DNA from: Hyphomonas sp.
GTDB lineage: Bacteria > Pseudomonadota > Alphaproteobacteria > Caulobacterales > Hyphomonadaceae
Direction: 5' to 3'
DNA length: 64,000 bases
Assembly: GCF_022844445.1 (NCBI RefSeq)
Contig: NZ_JALHLS010000005.1
Span: 177,709 to 241,708, forward strand
Below, in pieces: positions 14,657 to 27,705 of this stretch; position 1 is the first letter of the stretch; each line of letters begins with the position of its first letter. The notes below the pieces were generated by a model. The model made no database searches. It saw only the letters and a list, made by a program, of their open reading frames with translations, and had not been told where the DNA came from. The translations under genes were made by a program, and so were the position numbers.

Positions 14657-17449
14657 TCAGCCCTGTCCGCCTTCGACCTTATCCATACCGCCTTCGCCGT
14701 CTTCGACAAGCCGGGCGACCGAAACAACCTTCTCGTCGCCGTTGGTGCGCAACACCCAGACACCGCCGGTCGAACGCCCGGCGATCCGGATCTGGTCCAC
14801 CGGCGTGCGGATCAGCTGGCCGGCATTGGTCACCAGCATCACTTCGTCACCTTCGCCTACAGGGAAGGATTGGGCCACGCGCTTGACCGGACCACCCTTC
14901 TTGTCGCGGCCCCAGATGTTCTGGGCCACCAGGCCTTTGCCGCCGCGTCCGGTGACACGGTAGTCATAGGCGGAGGAGCGCTTGCCCATCCCGTCATCGG
15001 CCACGGTGAAGATGAACTCTTCGGCCGCGCCAAGCGCCGCGATGCGCTCGGCAGACAGCGCGGCCTCAGCCACGGGCTCCTCATCGTCCTCGGAGATTTC
15101 CTCTTCCTCGCCCGTCGCCGCGCGCCGCATGGCGGCGGCATGCTTCAGATAGGCGCGCGCCTCTTCCGAGGTTACGTCCATGTGTCGCAGGATGGCCATC
15201 GAGATCACTTCGTCGCCGTCGGCGAGACGAACGCCCCGCACACCAGTCGAATCCCGGCCCGCGAACACGCGCACTTCCGTCACGTCGAAGCGGATGCACT
15301 GGCCGAGCGCGGTCGTCAGCATCACATCTTCCTTGTCGGAGCACACCTGCACCGAGACAATGCCGTCACCCGGATCCAGTTTCATCGCGATCTTGCCTGC
15401 GCGGTTCACGCGAATGAAATCGGCAAGCTTGTTGCGGCGCACGTTGCCGCTGCGCGTCGCAAACATCACGTCCAGCGTCTCAGCGGCGTTCTCGTCTTCC
15501 GGCAGAGGCAGCACGCTTTCGATGCGCTCGTCCGTGGCCAGGGGGAAGATGTTGACCAACGCCTTGCCGCGCGAGGTCGGCCCGCCGACAGGCAGCCGCC
15601 AGACCTTCTCCTTGTAGACAAGGCCGGCCGAGGAGAAGAACAGGATTTCGGTATGCGTCGTCGCAGTGAACACGCGCACGACAAAATCCTCGTCCTTCAT
15701 CGCCATGCCGGAGCGGCCCTTGCCGCCGCGGTTCTGCGTCCGGTAGGCGGCAAGCGGCGTGCGCTTGACGTAGCCGCCATGCGTCACCGTCACGACCATG
15801 TCCTCGACTTCGATCAGGTCCTCGTCGTCCATGTCGACGCCGCCTTCGGTAAAGGCAGAGCGGCGCGGCACCGCGAACTTGGTCTTCACCTCGTTCAGCT
15901 CGGCCTTGATGATCTCGAGGATGCGAGGGCGCGAGCGCAGGATCGCCAGGAAGTCGGCGATCTTCTCGGCGAGGCCGCGGGCCTCATTGCCGATCTCGTC
16001 ACGGCCGAGGCCGGTCAAGCGGTGCAGCGGCAGGTTCAGGATGGCGCGGGCCTGCTCGTCCGACAGGTAGATCGTGCCGTCTTCCGGGCCGCGGCGCGTA
16101 CGCCGGTCGGCGATCAGGTCGATCAGCGGACCCATGTCCTGTTGCGGCCAGGCCTTGTCCAGCAACCGCTCGCGCGCCGTCGCCGGATCGGGCGAGTGGC
16201 GGATGATGCGGATGATCTCGTCGATGTTCGCGACGGCAAGCGCAAGGCCTACCAAGACGTGCGCGCGGTCGCGTGCCTTGCCGAGTTCAAACTTGGTGCG
16301 CCGGACGACGACCTCTTCGCGGAAAGCCACGAAATACTCGAGCACCTTGCGCAGGTTCATCAGTTCCGGCCGGCCGCCATTCAGTGCCAGCATGTTCACC
16401 GCGAAGGAGTTCTGCATCTGGCTGAACCGGTAGAGCTGGTTCAGCACCACGTCTGCGCTCGCATCCTTCTTCAGCTCGATGACAACGCGGATGCCGTTGC
16501 GGTCGGATTCGTCGCGCAGGTCCGAAATGCCTTCGATCTTTTTCTCGCGGACGAGTTCGGCGATCTTGGTGATCATCGCGGCCTTGTTCACCTGGTACGG
16601 AATTTCCGTGACGATGATGGCTTCGCGGTTATTCTTCGCCTTCTCGATTTCCGTCTTGGCGCGGACGATCACGCTGCCCCGGCCGGTCAGCAGCGCCTTG
16701 CGGCTGCCGGACAGGCCCATGATCAGGCCTCCGGTGGGGAAGTCCGGGCCCGGAACGATGGAGCAGAGTGCCTCCTCGTCGATGGCCGGGTTCTCGATCA
16801 GCGCCAGTGTCGCGTCGATGATCTCGCCGAGGTTATGCGGCGGGATGTTTGTCGCCATGCCGACCGCGATGCCGCCGCCGCCATTGACGAGCAGGTTCGG
16901 GAACTGCGCCGGCAGGACAATCGGTTCTTTCTGCGAGCCATCATAGTTCGGCTGGAAGTCGACTGTGTCCTTGTCGATGTCGGCGAGCAGGTAGGTCGCC
17001 TCCTTCGACATGCGGCTTTCAGTGTAGCGCATCGCCGCGGGCGGATCGTTGTCGATCGAGCCGAAGTTGCCCTGGCCGTCGACCAGCATCACGCCCATCG
17101 AGAAGGGCTGCGCCATGCGCACCAGCGCGTCATAGATCGCGCTGTCGCCGTGCGGGTGATAGTTACCCATCACGGAGCCGACGATATTTGCGGATTTCTT
17201 GTAAGGCTTGTCCGGCGTGTTACCGTTCTCGTTCATCGCAAACAGGATGCGCCGGTGCACCGGCTTCAGGCCGTCGCGCACATCCGGCAGAGCGCGGCTG
17301 ACGATCACGCTCATCGCATAGTCGAGATACGAGGATTTCAGCTCCGACTCGATCGAGATCAGCTCGATTCCATCCTGCGGACCGGGGGGGCCACCCGCGC
17401 CATTTTCCGGGGATTCCGGCTCGTCCGGAGGGGTCGTGGGGTCGCTCAT
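14657..17449 (-). CDS. gyrA: DNA gyrase subunit A
   Basis: The 930-residue product starts [17 protein letters not shown]. The catalytic tyrosine is Y142 in [10 protein letters not shown]. The quinolone region reads [15 protein letters not shown] with Ser103 and Asp107 (E. coli 83 and 87), the susceptible-type residues. The C-terminal beta-pinwheel carries the GyrA box as [10 protein letters not shown]. An acidic insert ([12 protein letters not shown]) interrupts the C-terminal domain. It forms GyrA2B2 with GyrB to introduce negative supercoils. It diverges from the kelch gene across 177 bases. Its antisense strand is open for over 3 kb, a codon-bias artefact. Confidence 0.98.
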   Translation of the reverse strand: MSDPTTPPDEPESPENGAGGPPGPQDGIELISIESELKSSYLDYAMSVIVSRALPDVRDGLKPVHRRILFAMNENGNTPDKPYKKSANIVGSVMGNYHPHGDSAIYDALVRMAQPFSMGVMLVDGQGNFGSIDNDPPAAMRYTESRMSKEATYLLADIDKDTVDFQPNYDGSQKEPIVLPAQFPNLLVNGGGGIAVGMATNIPPHNLGEIIDATLALIENPAIDEEALCSIVPGPDFPTGGLIMGLSGSRKALLTGRGSVIVRAKTEIEKAKNNREAIIVTEIPYQVNKAAMITKIAELVREKKIEGISDLRDESDRNGIRVVIELKKDASADVVLNQLYRFSQMQNSFAVNMLALNGGRPELMNLRKVLEYFVAFREEVVVRRTKFELGKARDRAHVLVGLALAVANIDEIIRIIRHSPDPATARERLLDKAWPQQDMGPLIDLIADRRTRRGPEDGTIYLSDEQARAILNLPLHRLTGLGRDEIGNEARGLAEKIADFLAILRSRPRILEIIKAELNEVKTKFAVPRRSAFTEGGVDMDDEDLIEVEDMVVTVTHGGYVKRTPLAAYRTQNRGGKGRSGMAMKDEDFVVRVFTATTHTEILFFSSAGLVYKEKVWRLPVGGPTSRGKALVNIFPLATDERIESVLPLPEDENAAETLDVMFATRSGNVRRNKLADFIRVNRAGKIAMKLDPGDGIVSVQVCSDKEDVMLTTALGQCIRFDVTEVRVFAGRDSTGVRGVRLADGDEVISMAILRHMDVTSEEARAYLKHAAAMRRAATGEEEEISEDDEEPVAEAALSAERIAALGAAEEFIFTVADDGMGKRSSAYDYRVTGRGGKGLVAQNIWGRDKKGGPVKRVAQSFPVGEGDEVMLVTNAGQLIRTPVDQIRIAGRSTGGVWVLRTNGDEKVVSVARLVEDGEGGMDKVEGGQG

Positions 17450-17626
17450 GGGAAGGCCTTCTGCATGTCACCGGCGGGGTACGGAACAGGCGTTCCGAAT
17501 CGCCGTTTTTCGCTGGCTTTTACCCTAGCAGCCGGGCCGCGCCGGGGCTACCTTTCAATCGCCGGAAATAGCAGTCCCCATAGGGCTTTTCCGGCCTTTT
17601 CAGCCCCCTTTCCGGAGCCGCCTGAC

Positions 17627-18682
17627 ATGCCTCAGAAACACCCTTCGGGAATCACCCGCCGCTCGGCGATTACCGGCCTTGGCGCGGGGCTCGTGGCTGC
17701 GGCCTGCCAGGCCGCACCAGACGGGGCAGATTCCCCAGCCCTGGGAGCTCCGCAGGGCTGGTCGAGCGGTGATGCGCTGCCTTTTCCGGCCCAGGAAATC
17801 TATCCCTGCGCGCATGACGGCGCGGTCCACCTCGCCGGCGGCTTTGTCGCTGCCGCTGGCCGCATCACCGGGCCGACAGACCACCACCATATCTGGCGCC
17901 CGGATGGCCTAGGCTGGCGCCCCTCGGTGCCGCTGCCCGCCGCCCGGCACCACCCGCACCTGATCAGCTGGCGCGGCCAGGTCTGGGCCTATGGCGGCTT
18001 CGAATCGCCGTCGCCGGACGCCATCTGGACCATGCGAGAAAGCGGCTGGATCTTCGATGCTGCGAAGGGGCACTGGAGGCCCGCTCCGGCGCTTCCCGTG
18101 CCCTGCGCCGAAGCAGTGATGCTCGTCACCGGCGCCGGCTACCTTCACCTCGCGGGCGGACGCTCACCCGCCGGCAGCGCCAATGCCGCCTGGCAAGACC
18201 AGGCCGACCAGACCCACCACTACCTTATGGATGATCCCGGCGGCCCTTGGCGGACGGCGGCACCCTGCCTCACCGCGCGCAACAGCGCCGCAGGCGCGGT
18301 GCTGGACGGAAGACTGCACATCGTCGGCGGGCGCAGCGTCAGCGGCGGCAATACCGCCGCGCACGAGGTCTACGACGTGGCTGAAGACCGCTGGCGCACC
18401 GCCGCCCCGATGCCGCAGGCGCAAGCTGGCCTTGCAGCGGCCGAACTCGGCGGAAAGCTCTACGCTTTCGGTGGGGAGTATTTCGACAACGGCGGCGGCG
18501 TATATCCCGAGGCTTGGGCGTACGATCCTGCTACCGACACCTGGTCGGCCATCGAGCCTATACCCAACCCTCGCCACGGCCTTGGCGCGGTCGCGTTAGG
18601 CGGCGTGATCCACACCATCGGCGGCGCGCTGAAGGCCAGCGGTGTCGAGACGAGCGCGCTGGTGGAACTCTACCGGCCCTGA
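17627..18682 (+). CDS. Tat-exported kelch-repeat lipoprotein
   Basis: The 351-residue product starts MPQKHPSGITRRSAITGLGA, a twin-arginine signal followed by GLVAAAC, a lipobox-like cysteine. Kelch blades recur as HLAGGFV, WAYGGFE, HLAGGRS, HIVGGRS, YAFGGEY and HTIGGAL, giving a six-bladed beta-propeller. Function is unknown; such propellers bind ligands or carbohydrates, and a few are sialate epimerases or oxidases. I took the ATG at 17627 because upstream frame is antisense to gyrA. It overlaps the convergent beta-lactamase by 13 bases. Confidence 0.85.
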   Translation: MPQKHPSGITRRSAITGLGAGLVAAACQAAPDGADSPALGAPQGWSSGDALPFPAQEIYPCAHDGAVHLAGGFVAAAGRITGPTDHHHIWRPDGLGWRPSVPLPAARHHPHLISWRGQVWAYGGFESPSPDAIWTMRESGWIFDAAKGHWRPAPALPVPCAEAVMLVTGAGYLHLAGGRSPAGSANAAWQDQADQTHHYLMDDPGGPWRTAAPCLTARNSAAGAVLDGRLHIVGGRSVSGGNTAAHEVYDVAEDRWRTAAPMPQAQAGLAAAELGGKLYAFGGEYFDNGGGVYPEAWAYDPATDTWSAIEPIPNPRHGLGAVALGGVIHTIGGALKASGVETSALVELYRP

Positions 18683-19539
18683 TCGTCCGGAGGCAGCGCG
18701 CCGATGCTGCGCAGCGCACGCTCCACCGCCGCGCGCCGCTTGGGCGCCTCGGCCATACCTCCCGGCATGTCCATGTTCAGCGCGAACACATAAGTCCCCG
18801 GCGAATCGCCCGTTGTCTGTTCCGCCCATCCCACGAACCAGCCGATATCCATCTGGTCCGCGACGCTTTTCCAGCCGGTCTTGCCGTACAGCGCCCAGCC
18901 ATCGCCGCGGGCCAGCTCCATCAGTGGGATAGTGGCCTCATAGGCTCCCGCCGAAAGAGGCAGCGTCCGGCGAACCAGCCGCGACAGGAACGCGGCCTGC
19001 TCCGCTGCCGAGATCGCCAGCGGCCCTTCGAGCCAATAGCGCGTGATCCGGTCCGGCGCGCCGATGTCGCCATTGCCATAGCCAAAGGCAGCGAATGCGG
19101 CCGCCAGATTCTCCGCGCCGATCCGCGGCACGACGATCTGGTACACCCACACCGTCGAGCGCCGGAAAGCGGTCGCAAAGTCCTGATCCTCGTTCCAGCC
19201 ATCGACGAAGCGTTTTTCGCCGTCCCACGTGAACCGCTCGCCGGGGCCTGTCACCGCGCTCTGTTCGAATGCGAGCAATGTGTGCGGGATCTTCGACGTC
19301 GAAGCCGGCGTGAAGCGCTCCTGGATCCGCGCGCCGCCACTCAACCAGACATGTTCGTCTTCCAGACGGAGGATCACCAGCGCCGATTTCGAGGGATCGA
19401 TCCCCTCTGCCTTCAGTGCGCTTTCCATCAGCGCCATCTCGGCTATCGGCTTCGCCGGTCCGGGAAGAGAGGCGCAGGCCGCGACACTCAAGGCCGCCAT
19501 CAGCGGTAAGGCAAGCAGCCTGCGCAGGAACCCTGCCAT
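18670..19539 (-). CDS. Class D (OXA-type) beta-lactamase, lipoprotein-like signal
   Basis: The 289-residue product has a signal ending LSVAACAS, which could be lipidated. All class D active-site motifs are present: S80-T-S-K83, S128-T-V130, Y154-G-N156, WLEG at 169-172 and K220-T-G222. IGWFVGWAEQ and FALNMDM complete the OXA fold. It should hydrolyse penicillins in the periplasm through the acylating Ser80 and a carboxylated Lys83; carbapenem or oxacillin range is unknown. The Phe usually found in STFK is Ser here. No mobile element flanks it, so it looks like a resident chromosomal gene. Confidence 0.9.
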   Translation of the reverse strand: MAGFLRRLLALPLMAALSVAACASLPGPAKPIAEMALMESALKAEGIDPSKSALVILRLEDEHVWLSGGARIQERFTPASTSKIPHTLLAFEQSAVTGPGERFTWDGEKRFVDGWNEDQDFATAFRRSTVWVYQIVVPRIGAENLAAAFAAFGYGNGDIGAPDRITRYWLEGPLAISAAEQAAFLSRLVRRTLPLSAGAYEATIPLMELARGDGWALYGKTGWKSVADQMDIGWFVGWAEQTTGDSPGTYVFALNMDMPGGMAEAPKRRAAVERALRSIGALPPDDQGR

Positions 19540-19548
19540 CGTCAGATC

Positions 19549-20040
19549 CTAGAACGGGATCTCGTCGTCGAGGTCTTGGCTGAAGCTTTCCTTCGGCCCG
19601 CTCATCTGACGACTGCCGCCGCCACCGCCCGAATAGCCCATGTCCCGCTCGCGGCCACCACCGCCGCCGCCAGCACCGCCACCTTCACCGCGCCCGTCGA
19701 GCATCACAAGGGTCGCATCAAAGCCCTGCAGCACGATCTCGGTCGTGTAGCGGTCATTACCGTCCTTGTCTTGCCACTTGCGGGTCTGCAGCTTGCCTTC
19801 GATGTAAACCTTGGAGCCCTTCTTCAGGTAGCTCTGCGCAACCTTGATCAGGCCTTCCGAGAAGATCGACACGGCATGCCACTCGGTCTTTTCCTTGCGT
19901 TCTCCGGTCGCTTTGTCGCGCCAGTTTTCAGACGTCGCGATCCGCAGGTTGCACACCTGTCCGCCATTCTGGAACTGCTTGACCTCGGGGTCCGCCCCCA
20001 GATTGCCAACCAGGATCACCTTGTTCACTGAGCCCGCCAT
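19549..20040 (-). CDS. ssb: Single-stranded DNA-binding protein
   Basis: The 163-residue product starts [20 protein letters not shown], the standard SSB OB-fold opening. [34 protein letters not shown] and [10 protein letters not shown] follow. A glycine-rich linker leads to the acidic tip DLDDEIPF that recruits repair proteins. It diverges from uvrA with an SOS box in between, so it is likely LexA-regulated. Confidence 0.98.
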   Translation of the reverse strand: MAGSVNKVILVGNLGADPEVKQFQNGGQVCNLRIATSENWRDKATGERKEKTEWHAVSIFSEGLIKVAQSYLKKGSKVYIEGKLQTRKWQDKDGNDRYTTEIVLQGFDATLVMLDGRGEGGGAGGGGGGRERDMGYSGGGGGSRQMSGPKESFSQDLDDEIPF

Positions 20041-20170
20041 GAGGACCTCCGTCTGTCTGTTTCGCTATCGATTCGAACGCTTGTACGCTTTTGCCGGCCG
20101 GATGTCGCCTCACAGGCGATGAATTCCACTGGTGCCTGCACCTTCTGCCCAACAGCAGCCCGCAAGACAT

Positions 20171-20185
20171 GTTCACATTTTGTTC
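20171..20185. promoter_or_regulatory. LexA (SOS) box between ssb and uvrA
   Basis: The sequence is GTTC, seven bases (ACATTTT), GTTC, an exact match to the alphaproteobacterial LexA direct repeat GTTC-N7-GTTC. It lies 130 bases before ssb and 77 bases before the small membrane ORF that precedes uvrA. Regulation of ssb and uvrA by LexA is established in relatives; binding here is inferred. Confidence 0.75.
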
Positions 20186-20261
20186 TTGTCGTCAACAGGG
20201 ACTCGCGGCACAGATAGTCGGAAGGCTGTTTCGCCGGTGCTTGTTTTGAAGAGATCAGTTG

Positions 20262-20408
20262 ATGCCCAGCGCCCTCGCTGCTTTTGTGGTTGCTGCCATG
20301 CTCGTCTTGGCCATTGCCTGGTTCGTCATCATATCCCGGGCGCTGGCCAATACGGCCAAGGTCGAGTCATTCTTCTTCGGCGTTAAACCGCCTGAAGACC
20401 CAGTATAA
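20262..20408 (+). CDS. Candidate small single-span membrane protein (48 residues) upstream of uvrA
   Basis: This short frame starts [20 protein letters not shown], has one hydrophobic segment (about residues 4-26: an uninterrupted Ala/Val/Leu/Ile run followed by SRALANTAK), and ends [18 protein letters not shown], a partial Shine-Dalgarno match, lies about 7 bases before the ATG. It begins 77 bases after the SOS box and ends 42 bases before uvrA, so it would be transcribed with uvrA on DNA damage. SidA of Caulobacter, a tiny SOS-induced membrane division inhibitor, is a conceptual parallel, not a sequence match. Confidence 0.5.
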   Translation: MPSALAAFVVAAMLVLAIAWFVIISRALANTAKVESFFFGVKPPEDPV

Positions 20409-20450
20409 ACCTTCCCGTCAGCCCATCCTCCCGAGCGAGCCCCGATCCCC

Positions 20451-23420
<2,970 letters not shown>

Positions 23421-23421
23421 C

Positions 23422-24360
23422 CTACCCGAACGTCTCCGAAATCACGGTCCCGCCCGCCAGGCTGTCCTGCCGCACAACCCAGGCGGCGGGGCCGCCGAGC
23501 GCGTGGGCGAAGATGCTCTGCACCATCATCGCCATAAACATGGCAAAGGCGAGCGGGCCCCAGAAGCTGGGCTGGGCCATCGTTGCCAGTACGGCGTCCG
23601 CAGTTGCGGCGCCCGCGCTGGAATCAAGGGTCGGCGCAATCAAGACGAAACCGAGGATGCCGACCACGCCATAAGCCACCAGCGACAGGACGGTGAACCC
23701 GAGGAACAGCATGAAATAGCTGCCGGTCAGCCCCCAGCCGTTGCCTTTCGTCACGTTCCATGCCTCGAAGAAGCGGATCTGCCGGTCACGGATGGTCAGG
23801 GCCGAGGCAGGCGAGAGGCGCGCGAAAAGCCAGAGCGCCGCAATGATTCCGGCAAGGAAGATGAGGCCGCCGACGGCCACGCCGCCCGCAATACCCGCGA
23901 TCGCGCCCACGATCACGCCAGAGATGATAGCCCCCAGCGCAAGCGCGAAATAGCCGCCGATCATCAGCGCGCCCCAAATCAGGCCGACGAGCGCGAGCCG
24001 GCCTTCATCGGCGCCAATCCGCAGGCGGAATCCCTCCGCGCGGATGTAGCGACGCTGACTTGCCCCTTCGAACAGCACCCAGATCACCAGCGAGAGGGGC
24101 AGCATCAGCAGCGAGCCGAGGTTCGACTGCATCGAGGCAGCGCTGAGTTCGTCCGCATACGCTGTGATGTCCCCGTCATTCTCCACGAAGGCCCGAAGAT
24201 AGATTTCGTATATGGGCGCCTGCAGCCAGAGGCCGAAAGCCTGCATGACCAGCGTCGCTGCGGCATAAACGAGCGCGAAGCGCATAAGAAAGCCGCGCGG
24301 GCCTTCCGTGCGCAGGAAGTGCAACGTGGCGCCGCTCAGATCCGGGCGGTCGTCGGTCAT
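23422..24360 (-). CDS. Polytopic membrane protein of unknown function, paralogue A
   Basis: The 312-residue product has about six hydrophobic segments. It shares clear blocks with the next gene upstream: FEGASQRRYIRAEGF versus FETASQRRYVRGEGF, IRFFEAWNVTKGN versus IRFFDAWNVSRGR, and a C-terminal AWVVRQDS versus AFAVRHDP. The pair is therefore a tandem duplication. I recognise no transporter or enzyme signature. It starts 18 bases after its paralogue's stop, and its stop abuts uvrA. Confidence 0.8.
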   Translation of the reverse strand: MTDDRPDLSGATLHFLRTEGPRGFLMRFALVYAAATLVMQAFGLWLQAPIYEIYLRAFVENDGDITAYADELSAASMQSNLGSLLMLPLSLVIWVLFEGASQRRYIRAEGFRLRIGADEGRLALVGLIWGALMIGGYFALALGAIISGVIVGAIAGIAGGVAVGGLIFLAGIIAALWLFARLSPASALTIRDRQIRFFEAWNVTKGNGWGLTGSYFMLFLGFTVLSLVAYGVVGILGFVLIAPTLDSSAGAATADAVLATMAQPSFWGPLAFAMFMAMMVQSIFAHALGGPAAWVVRQDSLAGGTVISETFG

Positions 24361-24378
24361 CTTTTCGCTCCGACGGGT

Positions 24379-25350
24379 TCAGGTGAAGGATTCAAGCTGG
24401 TTTTCCTCATCGATGCCGCCGCGTGGATCGTGTCGAACCGCGAAGGCGGCAGGGCCGCCGACGACATGCTGCAATACGCCTTGCAGGAACATCAGTACAA
24501 AGACATACAATCCGACCGGGATGAGAAAGGCGGGTGACAGCATGTGAGCGGTCACATCGCCGCCTGCCTCCGCATCCTGCACCATCGCCATGAAGGCCGG
24601 CATCATGCCAAGCTGGACGATGCCGCCGACGACCTGAGCCAGGAGGCTGCCGGCAACCGACAGGATGAGGTAGGCGCCAAGGATCGGCCAGAACCGGCCA
24701 CGCGAGACGTTCCACGCGTCAAAGAAACGTATCTCGCGGGCCCGAACCGTCAGCGCAAAGCAGGGTGCGAGCCGCGTGGCCAGAAAGACAAAGAGCGGCG
24801 TCAGCAGCAGCAAGAGACCCATGGCGGCGAATGTTGGCGCGACGATGCGCTGCCCGACTTCATCCTCCGTCAGCCCCTTGCTGGCAGCATCAATCGCCGC
24901 CCACACGCCCCCGAAGATCAGGCCAATCGGAACTGCCCAGATCAGGACACTGAACAGCATCCAAAAAAGACCGACCACCATCATCCGCACTTCGTCGGCA
25001 CCAAAACCGAGCGAGAAGCCTTCGCCGCGCACGTACCGGCGCTGGGAGGCGGTCTCGAACATCGCCCAGACGACCCAGTAGGCCAGCATCGACAGGCCGT
25101 ACCAGGGCAGCAGGGAGACCATCCCGCCGAACAACTGCCCGAAGACAAGATCCGGATCGGTTTCATTCTCGATCGATTCCATGGCCTGCGCCCAGGCGGT
25201 CAAATCCCCGGCTGCAGCAAAGCCGATTGCGGCGACGACCACCGAGAACACACCGGCATAGGCCAGCCCGTAGAGCCAGGGGAAGGAGTTGAAGTGCGGC
25301 GCAGCGAAGGGCCAGCTGAGCGCGCGCTCGAAGGTGAAACCCTTGATCAT
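24379..25350 (-). CDS. Polytopic membrane protein of unknown function, paralogue B
   Basis: The 323-residue product from the ATG at 25348-25350 starts MIKGFTFERALSWPFAAPHF. GGAGGG lies about 8 bases upstream, which decides this start over a frame 45 codons longer. About six membrane segments and the shared FETASQRRYVRGEGF and FFDAWNVSRGR blocks make it a paralogue of the next gene. The SRGRFWPILGAY block also resembles TFPWTRGQLKTL in the third membrane gene of the cluster. Function is unknown. Confidence 0.8.
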   Translation of the reverse strand: MIKGFTFERALSWPFAAPHFNSFPWLYGLAYAGVFSVVVAAIGFAAAGDLTAWAQAMESIENETDPDLVFGQLFGGMVSLLPWYGLSMLAYWVVWAMFETASQRRYVRGEGFSLGFGADEVRMMVVGLFWMLFSVLIWAVPIGLIFGGVWAAIDAASKGLTEDEVGQRIVAPTFAAMGLLLLLTPLFVFLATRLAPCFALTVRAREIRFFDAWNVSRGRFWPILGAYLILSVAGSLLAQVVGGIVQLGMMPAFMAMVQDAEAGGDVTAHMLSPAFLIPVGLYVFVLMFLQGVLQHVVGGPAAFAVRHDPRGGIDEENQLESFT

Positions 25351-25405
25351 GCAGTGACCCTCCACGGCAACTGGCCGGGAGCCTAGCCGCGTTCGTGGGC
25401 TGCGA

Positions 25406-26215
25406 TCAACCGGTTGCCGGTTCAGGCGCCGCGGCTTCGGGCCTGAGGCGCCGCCAGGCTGCTGCCGCCATGCCATGCCCGGCAAGCAGGAAGGGCGTGA
25501 ACAGCAGGATCGCCGCCGCGCCTTCGATCAGGTGTCCCACCGGGCTGTCCGGCAGCGCCGCCCGCAGCGCTGCGTTGGCGCCGAGGCCCGCCGCGAAAGG
25601 AAGCACGTGCGTGGCGAGCGCGGCCAGCGTGAGGGTTTTCAGCTGGCCCCGCGTCCAGGGGAAAGTGATGAAGACATGCGCCTTGCCCCGGTCGATCGTG
25701 GCCGCGCCGAAGAGCGTCAGGCGCAAGGCGAAGTAGGCGAGCACCGCGACGCCCGCCACTGCGACGATCAGGTAGAGCGCCCCATAGGGTGTCGGCAGCA
25801 TGTCGAGAAATGCCTGCTGCACGAGTTCCGGCGGGGCATCGCCCGCGAGGTCATGCTTGCCCTGCGCCTCGATCAGGATGCCGGGCAGGATCAGCAGGAA
25901 GAAGCCGACGAAGAAGCCGATGAAAAGGAAGGCCAGATAAACGGCGAGGTTGGCATGGGCGAGCTGGAGGAAGCCGCCGGGGCGCGGGCCGATCAGTCTG
26001 CGGTAGAGGCCGCGCGAGAACTGGATACCGGCGCCGAAGGTGAGGATCGCCATCGCCAGCGGCGCGGCCATGTTTCCTTCGAGGTGCAGGCTGGCGCTGT
26101 AGAAGGCGCCGGCCAGCGCGAACAGGCCCAGCCAGCGCAGGTTCGGGCCCAGCGCGGCGAGGCCTTGCTGCCAGCCTTCCTTCACAAGGTTTCGTGCGGA
26201 GATGCGGCGCGTCAT
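25406..26215 (-). CDS. Polytopic membrane protein, third member of the cluster
   Basis: The 269-residue product from the ATG at 26213-26215 starts MTRRISARNLVKEGWQQGLA, with membrane segments near 20-40, 45-62, 88-115, 150-175, 200-220 and 225-250. A longer frame from 26317 crosses the trmFO start and is rejected. The block RGKAHVFITFPWTRGQLKTL is distantly like the AWN-(T/S)RG region of the two genes that follow it. The three genes read leftward, 55 and 18 bases apart, suggesting one operon. Confidence 0.75.
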   Translation of the reverse strand: MTRRISARNLVKEGWQQGLAALGPNLRWLGLFALAGAFYSASLHLEGNMAAPLAMAILTFGAGIQFSRGLYRRLIGPRPGGFLQLAHANLAVYLAFLFIGFFVGFFLLILPGILIEAQGKHDLAGDAPPELVQQAFLDMLPTPYGALYLIVAVAGVAVLAYFALRLTLFGAATIDRGKAHVFITFPWTRGQLKTLTLAALATHVLPFAAGLGANAALRAALPDSPVGHLIEGAAAILLFTPFLLAGHGMAAAAWRRLRPEAAAPEPATG

Positions 26216-26296
26216 GGGGCGAACAGGTAATTCGCCCTTGCCCGAGGGGCAAACGCCATCTTGACGCGCCCGGCCCCGGTGGCCCATGTCCGCCCC

Positions 26297-27700
26297 ATGA
26301 CCCTGAACCCCATCCACGTTATCGGCGGCGGCATGGCCGGCTCTGAAGCCGCCTGGCAGATCGCCTCAGCGGGCGTGCCCGTCATCCTGCACGAAATGCG
26401 CGGAACCCGCGGGACCGAGGCCCACCAGACCGACCGGCTGGCTGAGCTTGTCTGCTCCAACTCCTTCCGCTCGAACGACCATACGGCGAACGCCGTGGGC
26501 GTGCTGCACGAGGAAATGCGGCGCGCGAACGGCCTGATCATCTCCACAGCCCGCGATCACCAAGTGCCCGCCGGCAGCGCGCTAGCGGTAGACCGCGAGG
26601 GTTTCGCCGAGGCCGTGACCGCGAAACTGGAAGCGCACCCGCTGGTAACGATTGTCCGCGAGGAGGTCGACGGGATTCCGCCGGAGGAATGGGACTCGGT
26701 GATCGTTGCGACAGGACCGCTGACTTCGATTGCACTCGCCGAAGCGATCCGCGCTCATACCGGCGAGACAGATCTGGCCTTCTTTGATGCCATTGCCCCG
26801 ATTGTCTATGTCGAAACAGTCGACATGAGCAAAGCCTGGCGCCAGAGCCGCTATGACAAGGCAGGCCCTGGCGGCGACACGGCGGCGTACATCAATTGTC
26901 CGATGACGGAGGAAGACTACAACCGCTTCCTCGACGCGCTGCTGGCGGCACCGAAAACCGAGTTCAAGGACTGGGAAAAGAACACGCCCTATTTCGAAGG
27001 CTGCCTGCCGATCGAAGTGATGGCGGAGCGGGGTCGCGAGACATTGCGCTTCGGCCCGATGAAACCCATCGGCCTGACCAATGCGCACAACCCGGCCGTC
27101 AAGGCACATGCCGTGGTTCAGCTGCGTCAGGACAATGCACTTGGCACGCTGTGGAACATGGTCGGCTTTCAGACCAAGCTAAAGCATGGCGCGCAGACAG
27201 ATGTGTTCCGCATGATCCCTGGCCTTGAGCAAGCCGAATTCGCCCGCCTTGGCGGCATTCACCGCAACACGTTCCTGAACTCGCCCAAGCTGCTCGACAG
27301 GCAGCTGCGCATGAAGACGATGCCGCGCCTGCGTTTTGCCGGCCAGGTGACTGGTGTGGAAGGCTACGTCGAGAGCGCGGCGATGGGCCTCCTCGCGGGG
27401 CGCCTCGCCGCCGCCGAGCGGCTTGGGACAAAACTGGAAGCCCCACCGCCGACTACCGCAATGGGCGCGCTGGTCCACCACATCACGGGCGGGCACCTTG
27501 CGGCTGGACAAACCTTCCAGCCGATGAACGTCAATTTCGGCCTTTTCCCGGATATCGAGGACTATTCGAAGAACGGCGCCGACGGTAAACGCCTGAAAGG
27601 CAAGGACAAGGGCAAGGCAAAGAAAATGGCGCAGGCCGTCCGCGCGCTGGAAGACTTCGACACTTGGCTGGCGGGCGAAGCCGTCGTGGCGGCGGAGTAG
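26297..27700 (+). CDS. trmFO: Methylenetetrahydrofolate-tRNA (uracil-5-)-methyltransferase TrmFO
   Basis: The 467-residue product from the ATG at 26297 starts [20 protein letters not shown], with the FAD-binding [11 protein letters not shown]. Other family blocks are [25 protein letters not shown] (partly quoted), [56 protein letters not shown] and the C-terminal [11 protein letters not shown]. It methylates U54 of tRNA using folate and FADH2. It diverges from the third membrane gene across 81 bases. Confidence 0.97.
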   Translation: MTLNPIHVIGGGMAGSEAAWQIASAGVPVILHEMRGTRGTEAHQTDRLAELVCSNSFRSNDHTANAVGVLHEEMRRANGLIISTARDHQVPAGSALAVDREGFAEAVTAKLEAHPLVTIVREEVDGIPPEEWDSVIVATGPLTSIALAEAIRAHTGETDLAFFDAIAPIVYVETVDMSKAWRQSRYDKAGPGGDTAAYINCPMTEEDYNRFLDALLAAPKTEFKDWEKNTPYFEGCLPIEVMAERGRETLRFGPMKPIGLTNAHNPAVKAHAVVQLRQDNALGTLWNMVGFQTKLKHGAQTDVFRMIPGLEQAEFARLGGIHRNTFLNSPKLLDRQLRMKTMPRLRFAGQVTGVEGYVESAAMGLLAGRLAAAERLGTKLEAPPPTTAMGALVHHITGGHLAAGQTFQPMNVNFGLFPDIEDYSKNGADGKRLKGKDKGKAKKMAQAVRALEDFDTWLAGEAVVAAE

Positions 27701-27705
27701 GCTGC

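Noticed and set aside
13976..17626. Plus-strand frame open for more than 1,200 codons antisense to gyrA and coaD, running into the kelch gene.
   Set aside because: It is the mirror of a GC-rich gene that rarely uses TTA, CTA and TCA codons. The translated peptide is His/Arg-rich without structure, while gyrA on the other strand is certain.
20132..20386. Alternative 84-codon frame in the uvrA leader.
   Set aside because: It is Arg/His/Cys-rich without structure; the overlapping 48-codon frame codes a clean membrane helix and fits better.
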